Numbered from the stretch's first letter, positions 25,097 through 34,267 are shown. The stretch is 64,000 nucleotides of DNA from Shewanella zhangzhouensis (GCF_019457615.1 NZ_CP080414.1:3222501-3286500); one strand, 5' to 3'. Made by a program: numbers and translations. The notes: a model not told the origin generated them from the letters alone.

Positions 25097-25423
25097 ATGA
25101 CACCAACGGATTTCATCGATAGCAAAGCGCCCCAACTGGCTCAGTATGGAAGAGCGTTCTTGAGTGACCAGCTCGATTACCGCGAAATCCAGCTGTATTT
25201 ATGGGATACCCTCGAGGAGTGGCAACAGTTGTCACCCCAGGGTGAAGCGCAGTCTGACACTGAAAGGGTGTTTTGGCATTTGATGCACTGCTTTGACCGC
25301 TGGCCCGTTTGGGTACTTCGCGGCAACCTGTTCCTGCGAAAGCAGCTGCAGGACTGCTGTGATTACCTGAGCATCGGTGGTCAGATCCCGGGCGGCTGCA
25401 TCGGAGTGCGTCCCGCATCCTGA
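25097..25423 (+). CDS. conserved hypothetical protein, 108 aa
   Basis: I do not recognise this family. The 108-residue protein starts at ATG 25097 behind a near-perfect AAGGAGG (spacing 7); a frame open 19 codons earlier lacks such a site. It is soluble-looking, rich in aromatic residues (YREIQLYLWDTLEEW, RVFWHLMHCFDRWPVWVLRGN) and has two Cys pairs (DCCDY, GGCIG). It lies 65 bp after the cyclophilin gene and is followed by a strong terminator, so it is likely the last gene of the yajG-ppiA unit. The strong ribosome binding site argues for a real gene. Confidence 0.75.
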   Translation: MTPTDFIDSKAPQLAQYGRAFLSDQLDYREIQLYLWDTLEEWQQLSPQGEAQSDTERVFWHLMHCFDRWPVWVLRGNLFLRKQLQDCCDYLSIGGQIPGGCIGVRPAS

Positions 25424-25433
25424 CTCTGTCCCC

Positions 25434-25460
25434 AAGACCCGCCATTGGCGGGTCTTTTTT
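25434..25460 (+). terminator. rho-independent terminator of the yajG unit
   Basis: 10-bp perfect stem AAGACCCGCC/GGCGGGTCTT with a 3-nt loop and six T residues. Confidence 0.9.
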
Positions 25461-25552
25461 ATGCAGACGACAGATTAACTTTTGCCAATCCGCTTGACCC
25501 GCACTTGGCTAAGTAAGTTATTCTAAAGGCCCTTTTCGCTTGTCCGGCCATC

Positions 25553-26953
25553 ATGTATTTACCTACCGCTGCCTTAATCAGACTCTGGGAACTCCTGGCG
25601 GTCTACCGCCATCGCCGGGTACTGGTGATGCTGTTCCTCGGCTTCTCCGCCGGTTTACCCCTGATGCTGGTGTTCTCGACCCTGTCATTCTGGCTGCGTG
25701 AAGCCGGTGTCGATCGTACCGCCATAGGTTATTTCAGCTGGATTGCCATCCTCTATGCCTTCAAATGGCTATGGTCCCCTCTGGTGGACCGCATGCCACT
25801 GCCGGTGTTCTCTAAACTCTTTGGTCGGCGCCGGGGCTGGATGCTGTTTGCTCAGTTAATGCTGATTGGCGCCATTGTGGGTATGGCCAGCAGCGACCCT
25901 AAAGACAGCCTCACCTATATGGCCGTCTGCGCCCTGATGGTGGCCTTTGCCTCGGCCACCCAGGACATAGTGATAGATGCCTTTCGCATTGAATCGGCGC
26001 CCCAGGAGATGCAGGCGGCCCTGGCGGCGGCTTATCAAATCGGCTATCGCTCGGCCATGATTATCGCGACCGCCGGCGCCCTGACCATCGCCGCCTGGGT
26101 CGCGCCGGAAGCCGATGGATATCGGCTCGCGTCCTGGCAAACCGCCTACATGGTCATGGCCGCCCTGATGCTGATTGGGGTGATAACCACCCTGTGTGCC
26201 AAAGAGCCAGCCGTCGACCAGGGCCAGGCAAATGCGCTGGAAGCCGAGATGCGCGAGCGCCTCAGCGAAAAATACTCCCCCCGCACGGCTGCGGCCCTAT
26301 CCTGGACCTATAACGCTGTCGCCGCGCCCTTCATCGATTTTTTCAAGCGTTACGGCAAGAGTGCAATCCTGATATTGGCGCTGATTTCCTGCTACCGGAT
26401 TTCAGACATAGTCATGGGGATTATGGCGAATGTGTTCTATGTGGACATGGGCTTTTCCAAAGAGGAAATCGCCTTTCTGAGCAAGGTGTATGGCCTTATC
26501 ATGACCCTGGTAGGTGCCGCCTTTGGAGGCGTCTTGCTCGCGAAATTCGGCACCATGCGCATTCTGTTTTTGGGTGCCCTGCTGGTAGCCACCACTAATC
26601 TGCTGTTTGCCTGGCAGGCGGTGGTTGGGTACAACATGGAGCTGCTGACGCTGGCGATATCCATCGATAACTTCAGTGGCGGTATCGCCACCGCGGCCTT
26701 TATCGCCTATTTATCGAGCCTGACCAGCAGCGGCTACAGCGCCACCCAATATGCACTGCTGTCGTCTATCATGCTGCTGTTTCCCAAGTTTATTGCCGGT
26801 TTCTCCGGCGCCTGGGTCGATGCCTTTGGCTATGTGAACTTTTTCATCACCGCCAGCCTGATTGGTCTGCCGGTATTGCTGCTGGTGTGGCTGGTAGAAA
26901 AGGTGTCGCCCCCTGCCCACACCGAAGCACGGAGCGAGCAGGTGACAGACTGA
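25553..26953 (+). CDS. ampG: AmpG-type muropeptide MFS transporter
   Basis: 466-residue major-facilitator protein with 12-14 hydrophobic segments. The AmpG signature is clear: LGFSAGLPLMLVFSTLSFWL, YKWLWSPLVDR-like FKWLWSPLVDR, SATQDIVIDAFRIE and AFIAYLSSLTSSGYSATQYALLSS. It imports GlcNAc-anhydroMurNAc peptides for cell-wall recycling, which fits the lytic transglycosylase and PBP genes near the right end. A candidate promoter (TTGACC 25494-25499, TATTCT 25519-25524, spacing 19) precedes it. It converges on yajQ with 13 bp between stops. Confidence 0.93.
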   Translation: MYLPTAALIRLWELLAVYRHRRVLVMLFLGFSAGLPLMLVFSTLSFWLREAGVDRTAIGYFSWIAILYAFKWLWSPLVDRMPLPVFSKLFGRRRGWMLFAQLMLIGAIVGMASSDPKDSLTYMAVCALMVAFASATQDIVIDAFRIESAPQEMQAALAAAYQIGYRSAMIIATAGALTIAAWVAPEADGYRLASWQTAYMVMAALMLIGVITTLCAKEPAVDQGQANALEAEMRERLSEKYSPRTAAALSWTYNAVAAPFIDFFKRYGKSAILILALISCYRISDIVMGIMANVFYVDMGFSKEEIAFLSKVYGLIMTLVGAAFGGVLLAKFGTMRILFLGALLVATTNLLFAWQAVVGYNMELLTLAISIDNFSGGIATAAFIAYLSSLTSSGYSATQYALLSSIMLLFPKFIAGFSGAWVDAFGYVNFFITASLIGLPVLLLVWLVEKVSPPAHTEARSEQVTD

Positions 26954-26966
26954 GATAAGGCTTGAG

Positions 26967-27452
26967 TCAGTCGCGGAAGTTATTGAACTGAAATGGCTGG
27001 CCCAGCTCGGAAGTGCGGGCCAGCTGCATAATGGCCTGTAAATCATCGCGCTTCTTGCCGGTGACCCGAATCGAATCCCCCTGGATTTGCGCCTGCACCT
27101 TCACCTTGCTGTCTTTGATGAGCTTGATGAGTTTTTTCGCCACATCCTGCTCGATGCCCTGCTTGAATTTCACGTTTTGTGCAAAGGTTTTGCCGGTGTG
27201 GACTATCTTGTCGTCCACTTCCATGGCCTTGGCATCCACGTTGCGTTTGGCTAGCTGGCCTCTGAGGATATCCACCATCTGACGACACTGGAAATCCGAC
27301 TCGGAACGCAGTATGACTACCATGTCCTTGAAATCCACACTGTACTCAACACCGCGAAAATCGAAGCGGCCATCCATTTCACGGCGGGTGTTTTCCACGG
27401 CGTTTTTCAGCTCGACGGCATCCACTTCCGAAACAATATCAAATGACGGCAT
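26967..27452 (-). CDS. yajQ: YajQ family nucleotide-binding protein
   Basis: 161-residue cytoplasmic protein (MPSFDIVSEVDAVELKNAVEN) with two ferredoxin-like halves, full family length. YajQ proteins bind nucleotides, and some members bind c-di-GMP and act as transcription cofactors. AAGGGG lies before the ATG. As in E. coli, it sits near panE in opposite orientation. Its own regulatory role here is not shown by the sequence. Confidence 0.95.
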   Translation of the reverse strand: MPSFDIVSEVDAVELKNAVENTRREMDGRFDFRGVEYSVDFKDMVVILRSESDFQCRQMVDILRGQLAKRNVDAKAMEVDDKIVHTGKTFAQNVKFKQGIEQDVAKKLIKLIKDSKVKVQAQIQGDSIRVTGKKRDDLQAIMQLARTSELGQPFQFNNFRD

Positions 27453-27650
27453 TTTTTAACCCCTTGAAAAGCAAAACAGGCCTCTGACGAAACGGGCCTC
27501 AATCCGAATAGAGCATAGTGTAACGATCCGGCCAGCACAGGTGAAGCCCCAAGTCCGCCGGTGAAGACACAGAGTTTTACAGGCCGGTGAGTGACTTTGG
27601 CTGTACATTTCCCTATCATGGGCGCCTATGTCTACCAGCGAAAGTTCCAT

Positions 27651-28013
27651 GTGAAGAATCGGCAGTTTCTGTTTAAAATCATTTTGGTGATTGCCCTGTG
27701 TATCACCAGTTATCTGGTCTTTTCCAAACCCAGCTATCCCCAGTCCATTCCTCATCTGGACAAGGTGGGGCATTTCGGCACTTTCTTTGGTTTGGCCTGG
27801 CTCACCCAACTGGCATTCAGGCCACGCTGGTACATCATGTTGCTGGCACTGGCTGCCTACGCAGGTTTGATTGAAGTCATCCAGTCGCGCCTGCCCTACC
27901 GCTCAGCCTCCTGGGGCGATATCGCCGCCGATCTTGCGGGCGTGGCCGCCTTCTTCCTCACCGCCTGGCTGTACAGTAAGTACCGCCGCGCATCCAGGCT
28001 TCAGGGCGCATGA
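27651..28013 (+). CDS. VanZ-like membrane protein
   Basis: About 120 residues with three or four membrane segments and the VanZ pattern: PHLDKVGHFGTFFGLAWL, AYAGLIEVIQSRLPYRSASWGDIAADLAG. The role of VanZ-like proteins in Gram-negatives is unknown. The start is uncertain: GTG at 27651 (VKNRQFLF) gives a normal N-terminus ahead of the first helix, whereas 27591 and 27618 are longer in-frame options. It overlaps panE by ATGA, which suggests co-translation. Confidence 0.8.
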   Translation: MKNRQFLFKIILVIALCITSYLVFSKPSYPQSIPHLDKVGHFGTFFGLAWLTQLAFRPRWYIMLLALAAYAGLIEVIQSRLPYRSASWGDIAADLAGVAAFFLTAWLYSKYRRASRLQGA

Positions 28014-28912
28014 GCCGAATTGGCATTCTGGGTGCCGGTGCCGTTGGCCAGTTAATTGCCCATCAGTTGGCGGCGACGGGTACCTTGCCCTTTCTGCTCG
28101 ACCGGCAACTGAACGCCATTACAGAGCCTTACAGCCTCACCGACCTGAGTGGCAATCGCAGCACCCTGAGCTTCGCCAAACCCGGGGACAATCAAGCCCT
28201 GCTGGGCGAGCTTAAGCTTCTTATCGTCACAGTGAAGGCCTATCAGGTCGTTGAAGCCGTGACCCGGGTGCTCCCCGAATTATCACCGCGCTGCCATCTG
28301 CTGTTGCTGCATAATGGCCTTGGTCCCCACGAAGAGGTGGCGGCCCTGTTAGATGGACGGGGGCTGACGCTCGGCACCACCAGCCAGGGTGCGCTACGCC
28401 TTGGCAAACACGACCTTAAGCAAACCGGCAGTGGTCTTACGCAATTTGGTCACTGCATGGGGCCAGCCATGGCGCCAGAGCTTAAAGCCATGCTGCTCAG
28501 CGCCATTCCCGGCAGTGAGTGGGTGGAGGGCATACTGCCAGCCCTGTGGCAAAAGCTCGCGGTGAATGCCTGTATCAATCCCCTCACCGCCATTCACGGT
28601 GTCTGTAACGGCGAGCTGGCAGATAATGCCTATCAAGCGACTATTGCCGCTGTGCTGAGGGAACTGGTTCAGGTAGCCGGGACTCAGGGCATAGAATTGC
28701 AGGAAGAGTGTTTGTCGGCCCGGGTCTATGAGGTCATTCGCCTTACCGCCGCCAATCGCTCCTCAATGCGCCAGGATGTGGACCATAAGCGCAAAACCGA
28801 GATTGATGCCATCAATGGCTATCTGGTGAGCCTTGGCAATCGCCATGGCATAGCTACGCCCACCAACAAAGCCTTGGTCGAAGCAATTCATGCCCTGGAG
28901 CGACGCTTTTAA
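28010..28912 (+). CDS. panE: 2-dehydropantoate 2-reductase
   Basis: 300-residue NADPH-dependent enzyme reducing ketopantoate to pantoate in pantothenate/CoA synthesis. The nucleotide-binding GAGAVGQLIAH is at residues 7-17, the catalytic Lys region is KLAVNACINPLTAIHG, and NRSSMRQDVDHKRKTEIDAINGY-type sequence near the C-terminus is diagnostic (the motif is at residues 244-266). It overlaps the VanZ-like gene by 4 bp. The length is normal. Confidence 0.95.
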   Translation: MSRIGILGAGAVGQLIAHQLAATGTLPFLLDRQLNAITEPYSLTDLSGNRSTLSFAKPGDNQALLGELKLLIVTVKAYQVVEAVTRVLPELSPRCHLLLLHNGLGPHEEVAALLDGRGLTLGTTSQGALRLGKHDLKQTGSGLTQFGHCMGPAMAPELKAMLLSAIPGSEWVEGILPALWQKLAVNACINPLTAIHGVCNGELADNAYQATIAAVLRELVQVAGTQGIELQEECLSARVYEVIRLTAANRSSMRQDVDHKRKTEIDAINGYLVSLGNRHGIATPTNKALVEAIHALERRF

Positions 28913-28924
28913 GCCACGCCCCTC

Positions 28925-29800
28925 TTATTGCGGCCACATCACCATGATGGCGGCAATCGCAATCAGCACCAGCGCGGCCATGTCCTTCACCTGTACCTTC
29001 TGTTTCAGGTATAGACTCGACACCAGCATCATAAAGAAAATTTCCACCTGCCCTAGGGTTTTCACATAGGGCACGGCGGTAAGCGACATGGCCGAAAACC
29101 AGCCAATGGACCCCAGACAACTGCTGACACTGATAGCCAGCGTCAGCCGGTTTCTGGCCATCATGGCCCTAAGCTCGTCAGGCTTTCTTATCAGCAGCCA
29201 CAGCAGCAAAATCACCGTTTGAGTAACAATGACCAGCAACAGCACCCAGGCGGCGCGGTGGGGAAAAGGCACGTCGAGACAAAGGCTGGCCTCCCGCACC
29301 CAAAGGGACGTCAGCGCAAAGGCGCTGCCACTGGCTAGCCCCAGCAGCAAGGTTTTGGGCGACAGGGTCCTGAGCCCGCCCTTGCTTGAGAGCATAAACA
29401 CCGCCACAGTGCCTACAATCACCCCAAGCCAGCCAAAGAGCGACAGGCTGGTGCCAAAAAAGGCCACCCCAAGGATAGCGGCCACCAGCGCCTCGCTCTT
29501 GGCAAGCCCGGCGCCAATGGCGAAGTTTTTAAGCTGAAACAGCTTTACCATTAAGGCGGTGGCCAGAATTTGCATCAGCGCCGCCCCGAGAATAAAGCCA
29601 AGCGCATCCACGCCGAAGGTGGGAATGGCCGCATCCTGCCACAGGTAGAGCCCGGCCAGATAAAATGCAGCCAGCGGGCCCGCATAGAGAAAGCGCGCCA
29701 AGGTGACGCCAAGCACGCCGACATCACGACTGAGCTCACTTTGAAAGGCGTTACGCCAGGCCTGCATAAAGGCCGCCATCAGGGTGAACATCACCCACAT
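28925..29800 (-). CDS. EamA/DMT-family transporter
   Basis: 291-residue membrane protein with about ten helices in two EamA repeats (drug/metabolite transporter superfamily). The start MWVMFTLMAAFMQAWRNAF has GGGAGA upstream; a frame open 22 codons earlier was rejected. It converges on panE with a 12-bp gap. The substrate cannot be told from the sequence. Confidence 0.88.
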   Translation of the reverse strand: MWVMFTLMAAFMQAWRNAFQSELSRDVGVLGVTLARFLYAGPLAAFYLAGLYLWQDAAIPTFGVDALGFILGAALMQILATALMVKLFQLKNFAIGAGLAKSEALVAAILGVAFFGTSLSLFGWLGVIVGTVAVFMLSSKGGLRTLSPKTLLLGLASGSAFALTSLWVREASLCLDVPFPHRAAWVLLLVIVTQTVILLLWLLIRKPDELRAMMARNRLTLAISVSSCLGSIGWFSAMSLTAVPYVKTLGQVEIFFMMLVSSLYLKQKVQVKDMAALVLIAIAAIMVMWPQ

Positions 29801-29835
29801 ACTTTCTCCCCCAGATCTCAATTCCCCAGAACAAA

Positions 29836-29860
29836 AAACGCCCGGCAAAGCCGGGCGTTT
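29836..29860 (-). terminator. kdsA terminator
   Basis: 11-bp perfect stem AAACGCCCGGC/GCCGGGCGTTT with a 3-nt loop and a minus-strand T-run, 30 bp after the kdsA stop. Confidence 0.88.
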
Positions 29861-29890
29861 GAGCATATCACAGCCAATTAACGCTGTGGT

Positions 29891-30739
29891 TTACTTGCTG
29901 GTGTCCAGAGCAGGAAAAGATTTCACCAGGTCATCTACTGCTTTCATCTGACTGAGGTAGCCTTCCAGTTGATGCAGTGGCAGAGCGCAGGGGCCATCGC
30001 ACTTGGCGTTGTCGGGATCCGGATGCGCTTCGATAAAGAGACCGGCCAGACCCAGTGCCATACCGCTGCGGGCAAGCTCGGTGGCCTGGGCACGGCGACC
30101 ACCGGCAGAATCTTCACGACCACCGGGACGCTGCAGCGCGTGGGTGGCATCGAAAATTACCGGATAACCGCTCTGCTTCATCTCATCCATGCCCAGCATG
30201 TCCACCACCAGGTTGTTGTAACCAAAGCAGCTGCCACGCTCACACAGGATAATCTCGTCGTTACCGGCTTCGTTGAATTTCTTCACGATGTGGCGCATCT
30301 CATGGGGTGCCAGAAACTGTGGCTTCTTCACGTTGATGATGGCGCCGGTCCTGGCCATGGCAATCACCAGGTCGGTCTGGCGTGCCAGAAACGCCGGCAG
30401 CTGAATGATGTCGACCACTTCGGCCACAGGGGCGCACTGGTGCGGCTCGTGCACGTCGGTAATGAGCGGCACATTGAAGGTGTCTTTGATTTCCTGGAAA
30501 ATCTTCAGGCCTTCTTCCATCCCGGGACCACGGTAGGAGTTGATGGACGAGCGGTTGGCCTTGTCAAAAGAGGCCTTGAATACATAGGGGATCCCCAGCT
30601 TCTGTGTCACTTCCACGTACTGCTCGGCAATACTCATGGCCAGATCCCGCGATTCAAGCACGTTCATACCGCCAAAGAGCACAAAGGGCTTGTCGTTGGC
30701 AATGGCGATGTCGCCAAGTTGGATAGTCTTGATACTCAT
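29891..30739 (-). CDS. kdsA: 3-deoxy-D-manno-octulosonate 8-phosphate synthase
   Basis: 282-residue enzyme condensing PEP and arabinose 5-phosphate to Kdo-8-P for lipopolysaccharide core. Family motifs are present: KASFDKANRSS, ITDVHEPHQC, QLPAFLARQTDL, NVKKPQFLAPHEM and FDATHALQRPGG. GAGAGG precedes the ATG. In E. coli kdsA is at the end of the hemA-prfA-prmC-sirB operon; here a DUF819 permease gene lies between it and sirB1. Confidence 0.98.
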   Translation of the reverse strand: MSIKTIQLGDIAIANDKPFVLFGGMNVLESRDLAMSIAEQYVEVTQKLGIPYVFKASFDKANRSSINSYRGPGMEEGLKIFQEIKDTFNVPLITDVHEPHQCAPVAEVVDIIQLPAFLARQTDLVIAMARTGAIINVKKPQFLAPHEMRHIVKKFNEAGNDEIILCERGSCFGYNNLVVDMLGMDEMKQSGYPVIFDATHALQRPGGREDSAGGRRAQATELARSGMALGLAGLFIEAHPDPDNAKCDGPCALPLHQLEGYLSQMKAVDDLVKSFPALDTSK

Positions 30740-30759
30740 CTATGCCTCTCAAAGAATAA

Positions 30760-30777
30760 ACCGGCGCAGGCGCCGGT
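30760..30777 (-). terminator. hairpin after the DUF819 gene
   Basis: 7-bp stem ACCGGCG/CGCCGGT with a 4-nt loop, followed on the minus strand by TTTATTCTTT. A moderate terminator between the permease gene and kdsA; its T-run runs into the kdsA ribosome binding region. Confidence 0.55.
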
Positions 30778-30784
30778 GGAAAAA

Positions 30785-32023
30785 TCAGCCCACTAGCTGC
30801 AACAGCTGGCCACAGAGCCACGCCATATAAGTGCCCAAAGCATAACCGAACACCGCCAAAAGCACACCTACAGGCGCCAATGAGGGATGGAAAGCTGCAG
30901 CGACCACGGGCGCTGAAGCCGCGCCGCCCACGTTGGCCTGGCTGCCCACCGCCATATAAAACAGTGGCGCCTTGATAAGCTTGGCCACCAGCAACATAAA
31001 GCCCGCGTGAACCAACATCCAGGTGATACCCAGCAGGAAGTAAATCGGCGTCTTGAGGATTTCACTCACGTCCATGTGCAGACCGATGGTGGCCACCAGC
31101 ACATAAAGGAAGGATGACGCCACCTTGGAGGCGCCTGCCGCTTCCAGATGACGCAGCGGCGTGAACGACAACGCCAAACCGGCAGTCGTCACCAGAACCA
31201 CCAGCCAGAAGAAGCCCGAGGTCAGGCTGTACTGCTTGGTCCAGGGGAAGTGCTCGGAAAAGAAGGGAGCCAGGAAATCCGCCGCAATATGGGCAAAACC
31301 TGTGACACCAAAGCCCACCGCCAGGATCAGCATCAAATCGGTCAGGCTGGGGTTGCGTTCATTTTCAGCCTTGTACTTTTCAACCTTCTCTTTAAGCGCT
31401 TCGATGGCACTGGTATCGGCACCGGTTTTGGCATCGATTTCTTTGGCGCGGGACGCCATAAACAGCAGCACCGCCATCCACACGTTGGCCACAATCACAT
31501 CGACGGTGATCATCACCGAAAACACGCTGCCGCCCACTTCATAGATTTCTTTCATGGCCGCCTGGTTGGCACCACCGCCAATCCAGCTGCCGGCAAGCGT
31601 AGTCATACCACGCCACACAGAGTCAGGGCCCATATCGTTGGTCAACGAAGGGTCAATGGCAGACACCAGCAGCAGCGCCATCGGGCCGCCAATCACAATC
31701 CCCAACGTGCCGCAGAGGAACATGATCACAGCCTTTGGCCCCAGACCCATGATGGCCTTGAGATCCACCGACAAAATCAGCAATACCAAACACGCAGGCA
31801 GCAAATAGCGGGTCGCAACAAAATACAGCTGCGAACTGTGGCCATCGACTATGCCGAAGGTATTGAGCAGCGAAGGCAGGAAGTAGCACAGCAGCAACGC
31901 CGGGACGAATTTATAGAATTTTTGCCAGCTGGGGTGGCTGTGGGTGTAAAACACAAATCCCAGAATAATGGCCAAAAATCCCAGTACGGTTGCGTCGTTG
32001 GTAACCAATGGCGCCGTTGTCAT
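30785..32023 (-). CDS. DUF819 family membrane protein (YjcL-like)
   Basis: 412-residue protein with about 11 membrane helices of the DUF819 family: GSWIGGGANQAAMKEIYEV, TVDVIVANVWMAVLLF and GSQANVGGAASAPVVAAAF are typical. Transport is likely from topology and family resemblance to sodium-coupled carriers, but the substrate is unknown. A charged cytoplasmic loop (EALKEKVEKYKAENERNPS) splits the helices near residue 215. It interrupts the otherwise E. coli-like order between sirB1 and kdsA and has its own hairpin downstream. Confidence 0.88.
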   Translation of the reverse strand: MTTAPLVTNDATVLGFLAIILGFVFYTHSHPSWQKFYKFVPALLLCYFLPSLLNTFGIVDGHSSQLYFVATRYLLPACLVLLILSVDLKAIMGLGPKAVIMFLCGTLGIVIGGPMALLLVSAIDPSLTNDMGPDSVWRGMTTLAGSWIGGGANQAAMKEIYEVGGSVFSVMITVDVIVANVWMAVLLFMASRAKEIDAKTGADTSAIEALKEKVEKYKAENERNPSLTDLMLILAVGFGVTGFAHIAADFLAPFFSEHFPWTKQYSLTSGFFWLVVLVTTAGLALSFTPLRHLEAAGASKVASSFLYVLVATIGLHMDVSEILKTPIYFLLGITWMLVHAGFMLLVAKLIKAPLFYMAVGSQANVGGAASAPVVAAAFHPSLAPVGVLLAVFGYALGTYMAWLCGQLLQLVG

Positions 32024-32071
32024 CCTTTCTTCCCCCTGAAAGTGTTATTAATTTTGTAAGGTATGTAATTG

Positions 32072-32860
32072 TTAATGCAGAACTTCGTGATGTTCACCCA
32101 GCTCACGCAGCTGCATTTTCACCAGCTCCACCACAGGGTCGTGGGGACTGAGGTCGATAAACTGCCTGAGGTCGGCTTCGGCTACCCGAATGGCGCCAAG
32201 CTGCTGAGCGATAAAGGCCCTTTCACGAATGAGCATGGTGTCATCGGGATGCCAGTCCAGCAGCATATTGCTGCAGGCAAGCGCCACATCAAAGCGCTGC
32301 TGCACTATGGCGCCCGCCTTGATCTCTCCCAGCATACGGCTGATAAGCGCTTTCACACCGGACGTTTTCACATAGGCCGGCTTCATTGGTGCCCAGTTAC
32401 CCAGCTCACCACGCACCAGCGCATGCACCCGCTTACGGTCGATAAGCTCGCCACTGAGTGGGTCCAGCAAGAGTTTTTTCTTGCCTTCCTTCAGGCAAAG
32501 CAAGGTATGGCCGGGCAATAAAATGGGTTCGAGTGGCAAATCCAGTTGCTTGGCGAGCAACATCAATACTGTGGCCAGCGTAGTGCTGTTCCCCTGACGA
32601 AACATCAGGGTGTGTGCCAGGCTCGCCGCCTCAAGACTGAAATAGTCATCCTTGGCCCGAAAGCCCAGATCCCGGTAAAACCAGCTAAGCAATGCCTTGA
32701 GTCTGGCGTCTCTGTCCACCAGATAATGGCTAAGCACGCCACCGGCGATTTCAAGCCAGGCCCACTCAGCTTTTTGCCTGTCGGCGAGCCCCAAATGCGC
32801 AAGTATATCCAGCGGCGTTTCCGGCAGGGAAACACCGTCTGCTAACGAAAATTCACTCAT
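32072..32860 (-). CDS. sirB1: SirB1 family protein (transglutaminase-like)
   Basis: 262-residue cytoplasmic protein of the SirB1/YchA family. The middle (MFRQGNSTTLATVLMLLAKQLDLPLEPILLPGHTLL) corresponds to the transglutaminase-like fold but the usual catalytic Cys is replaced in RQGNSTT, so enzymatic activity is doubtful; the C-terminal ~80 residues look like TPR helices. It overlaps sirB2 by ATGA within the hemA operon. The function is not established. Confidence 0.9.
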   Translation of the reverse strand: MSEFSLADGVSLPETPLDILAHLGLADRQKAEWAWLEIAGGVLSHYLVDRDARLKALLSWFYRDLGFRAKDDYFSLEAASLAHTLMFRQGNSTTLATVLMLLAKQLDLPLEPILLPGHTLLCLKEGKKKLLLDPLSGELIDRKRVHALVRGELGNWAPMKPAYVKTSGVKALISRMLGEIKAGAIVQQRFDVALACSNMLLDWHPDDTMLIRERAFIAQQLGAIRVAEADLRQFIDLSPHDPVVELVKMQLRELGEHHEVLH

Positions 32861-33255
32861 GATGCCAGCATTATGGCCTGTTTAAACACGGCGATTTTGG
32901 CCGCATACACCACCCAGGCGATGGCGCCGAGGAAGGCAAAAAAGCGGAAAAACTTATTGCGGTTGGACTTCATCGCCATGATGGCCAGCAAAATATAGGC
33001 AACCACAGCCAGGATTTTCTCGGTCAACCAGGGGTCAACGAAGGGGTACTGTTTGATAAGGAAACACATCAGCAGACCCGAGAGCAAAAGACAGGTGTCT
33101 ATGATGTGGGGCGCAATGCGCATGACCTTTTTCTGCAGCAGGGCAGATTCTTTTAATTTGAGCACAAAACGCACCACAAAGAAGAGCACACTGGTTGCCA
33201 CCAGTGTCAGGTGCAGATGCTTGAAAACGGGATAGAGGTTGTTGATGGATTCCAT
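32857..33255 (-). CDS. sirB2: SirB2 family inner-membrane protein
   Basis: 132-residue protein with four membrane helices (LVATSVLFFVVRFVLKL; HIIDTCLLLSGLLMCFLI and two more) and the family N-terminus VFKHLHLT. It is adjacent to sirB1 and downstream of prmC, as in E. coli (ychQ-ychA). A 151-bp gap to prmC suggests that a separate promoter is possible. The function is unknown. Confidence 0.9.
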   Translation of the reverse strand: MESINNLYPVFKHLHLTLVATSVLFFVVRFVLKLKESALLQKKVMRIAPHIIDTCLLLSGLLMCFLIKQYPFVDPWLTEKILAVVAYILLAIMAMKSNRNKFFRFFAFLGAIAWVVYAAKIAVFKQAIMLAS

Positions 33256-33406
33256 AGCCTGGCTGCCTTTTATAAAAGAGTCCTGAAACTAAATGCCCGA
33301 AAAACAAAGGCGCTAGTGTACCCGAATCCTTGAGCCCTTACCAATGCTGCCCGAACCTGGGCAGCCCTTGGCGATGTTACGCTAAATAAGGGTGCCCCAA
33401 ATGCCC

Positions 33407-34264
33407 TCAGGCATCGTCACCATGCCACTGTCCAAGTGTGCAGCGATCGTTGGAGCCAAAGTCCCGCACAGTGGCGACCTTGTCATACCCAAGAGCCACC
33501 AGAGTCTCCCTGAGCTTCAACGCCTGGGCAAAGCCGTGCTCGAGCAGCAAATAGCCGCCCACCTTGAGGTGTTCCCGGGCATGTATGGCGATATGGTTCA
33601 GGTCCGCATAGCCTTCGTCGGCAGCGGTGAGCGCGCTTAAGGGCTCAAAACGCACATCCCCCATCGCCAAGTGCTCATCGTGCTCATCGATATAGGGCGG
33701 GTTGGAGACAATCAGATCGAAATCACCATCCTTCACCGCACTGAACCAATCGCTTTGGAGGATTTCCACCTGGGTTAAGCCCAGTTGCTCTCGATTGGCC
33801 CTGGCCAGAGCCACGGCATCATCCACCTTATCCAGCGCCGTAATGCGCCAGTTTGGACGCTCACTGGCCAGAGCCAGGGCAATGGCGCCGGTCCCCGTGC
33901 CCATGTCCAGCACCCTGGCGTTTTCAGGCAGTGGCAGATTGAGCGCCGTCTCCACCAGCATCTCGGTGTCAGGCCGTGGGATAAGGGTGGTTTCATTCAC
34001 CAAAAACTTCAGTGACCAAAACTCCCGCTCGCCGAGGATGTGCGCCACAGGCACACCCTTGGCACGGCGGGTGACCAGCTGTTCGAAGTGTTTCCACTGC
34101 TCGCTGGTCAGTGGCCGCTCAGGCCAGGTGAAAAGAAAGGTACGATTTTTACCGAGGCAATGCTGCAGCAGCACCTCGGCATCCAGATTGGCAGAATCAC
34201 TGCTGGATGCCAGGGTGGTGAAACCCCATTGCAAGGCTTCCCCTATGGTGGAATGAGCAGCCAA
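33407..34264 (-). CDS. prmC: release factor glutamine methyltransferase PrmC
   Basis: 285-residue SAM-dependent enzyme that N5-methylates the Gln of the GGQ motif in RF1/RF2. The SAM motif LDMGTGTGAIALAL and the catalytic NPPY (in IVSNPPYIDEHD) are intact. The start codon is TTG at 34264, 3 bp after the prfA stop; the N-terminus (LAAHSTIGEALQW) aligns with E. coli PrmC, and no better ATG is nearby. Its substrate RF1 is encoded just upstream. Confidence 0.96.
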   Translation of the reverse strand: MAAHSTIGEALQWGFTTLASSSDSANLDAEVLLQHCLGKNRTFLFTWPERPLTSEQWKHFEQLVTRRAKGVPVAHILGEREFWSLKFLVNETTLIPRPDTEMLVETALNLPLPENARVLDMGTGTGAIALALASERPNWRITALDKVDDAVALARANREQLGLTQVEILQSDWFSAVKDGDFDLIVSNPPYIDEHDEHLAMGDVRFEPLSALTAADEGYADLNHIAIHAREHLKVGGYLLLEHGFAQALKLRETLVALGYDKVATVRDFGSNDRCTLGQWHGDDA

Positions 34265-34267
34265 GGT

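Noticed and set aside
32072..32860. Active transglutaminase/protease call for SirB1
   Set aside because: The position of the catalytic Cys does not hold a Cys in the segment I can align, so only the fold is claimed.
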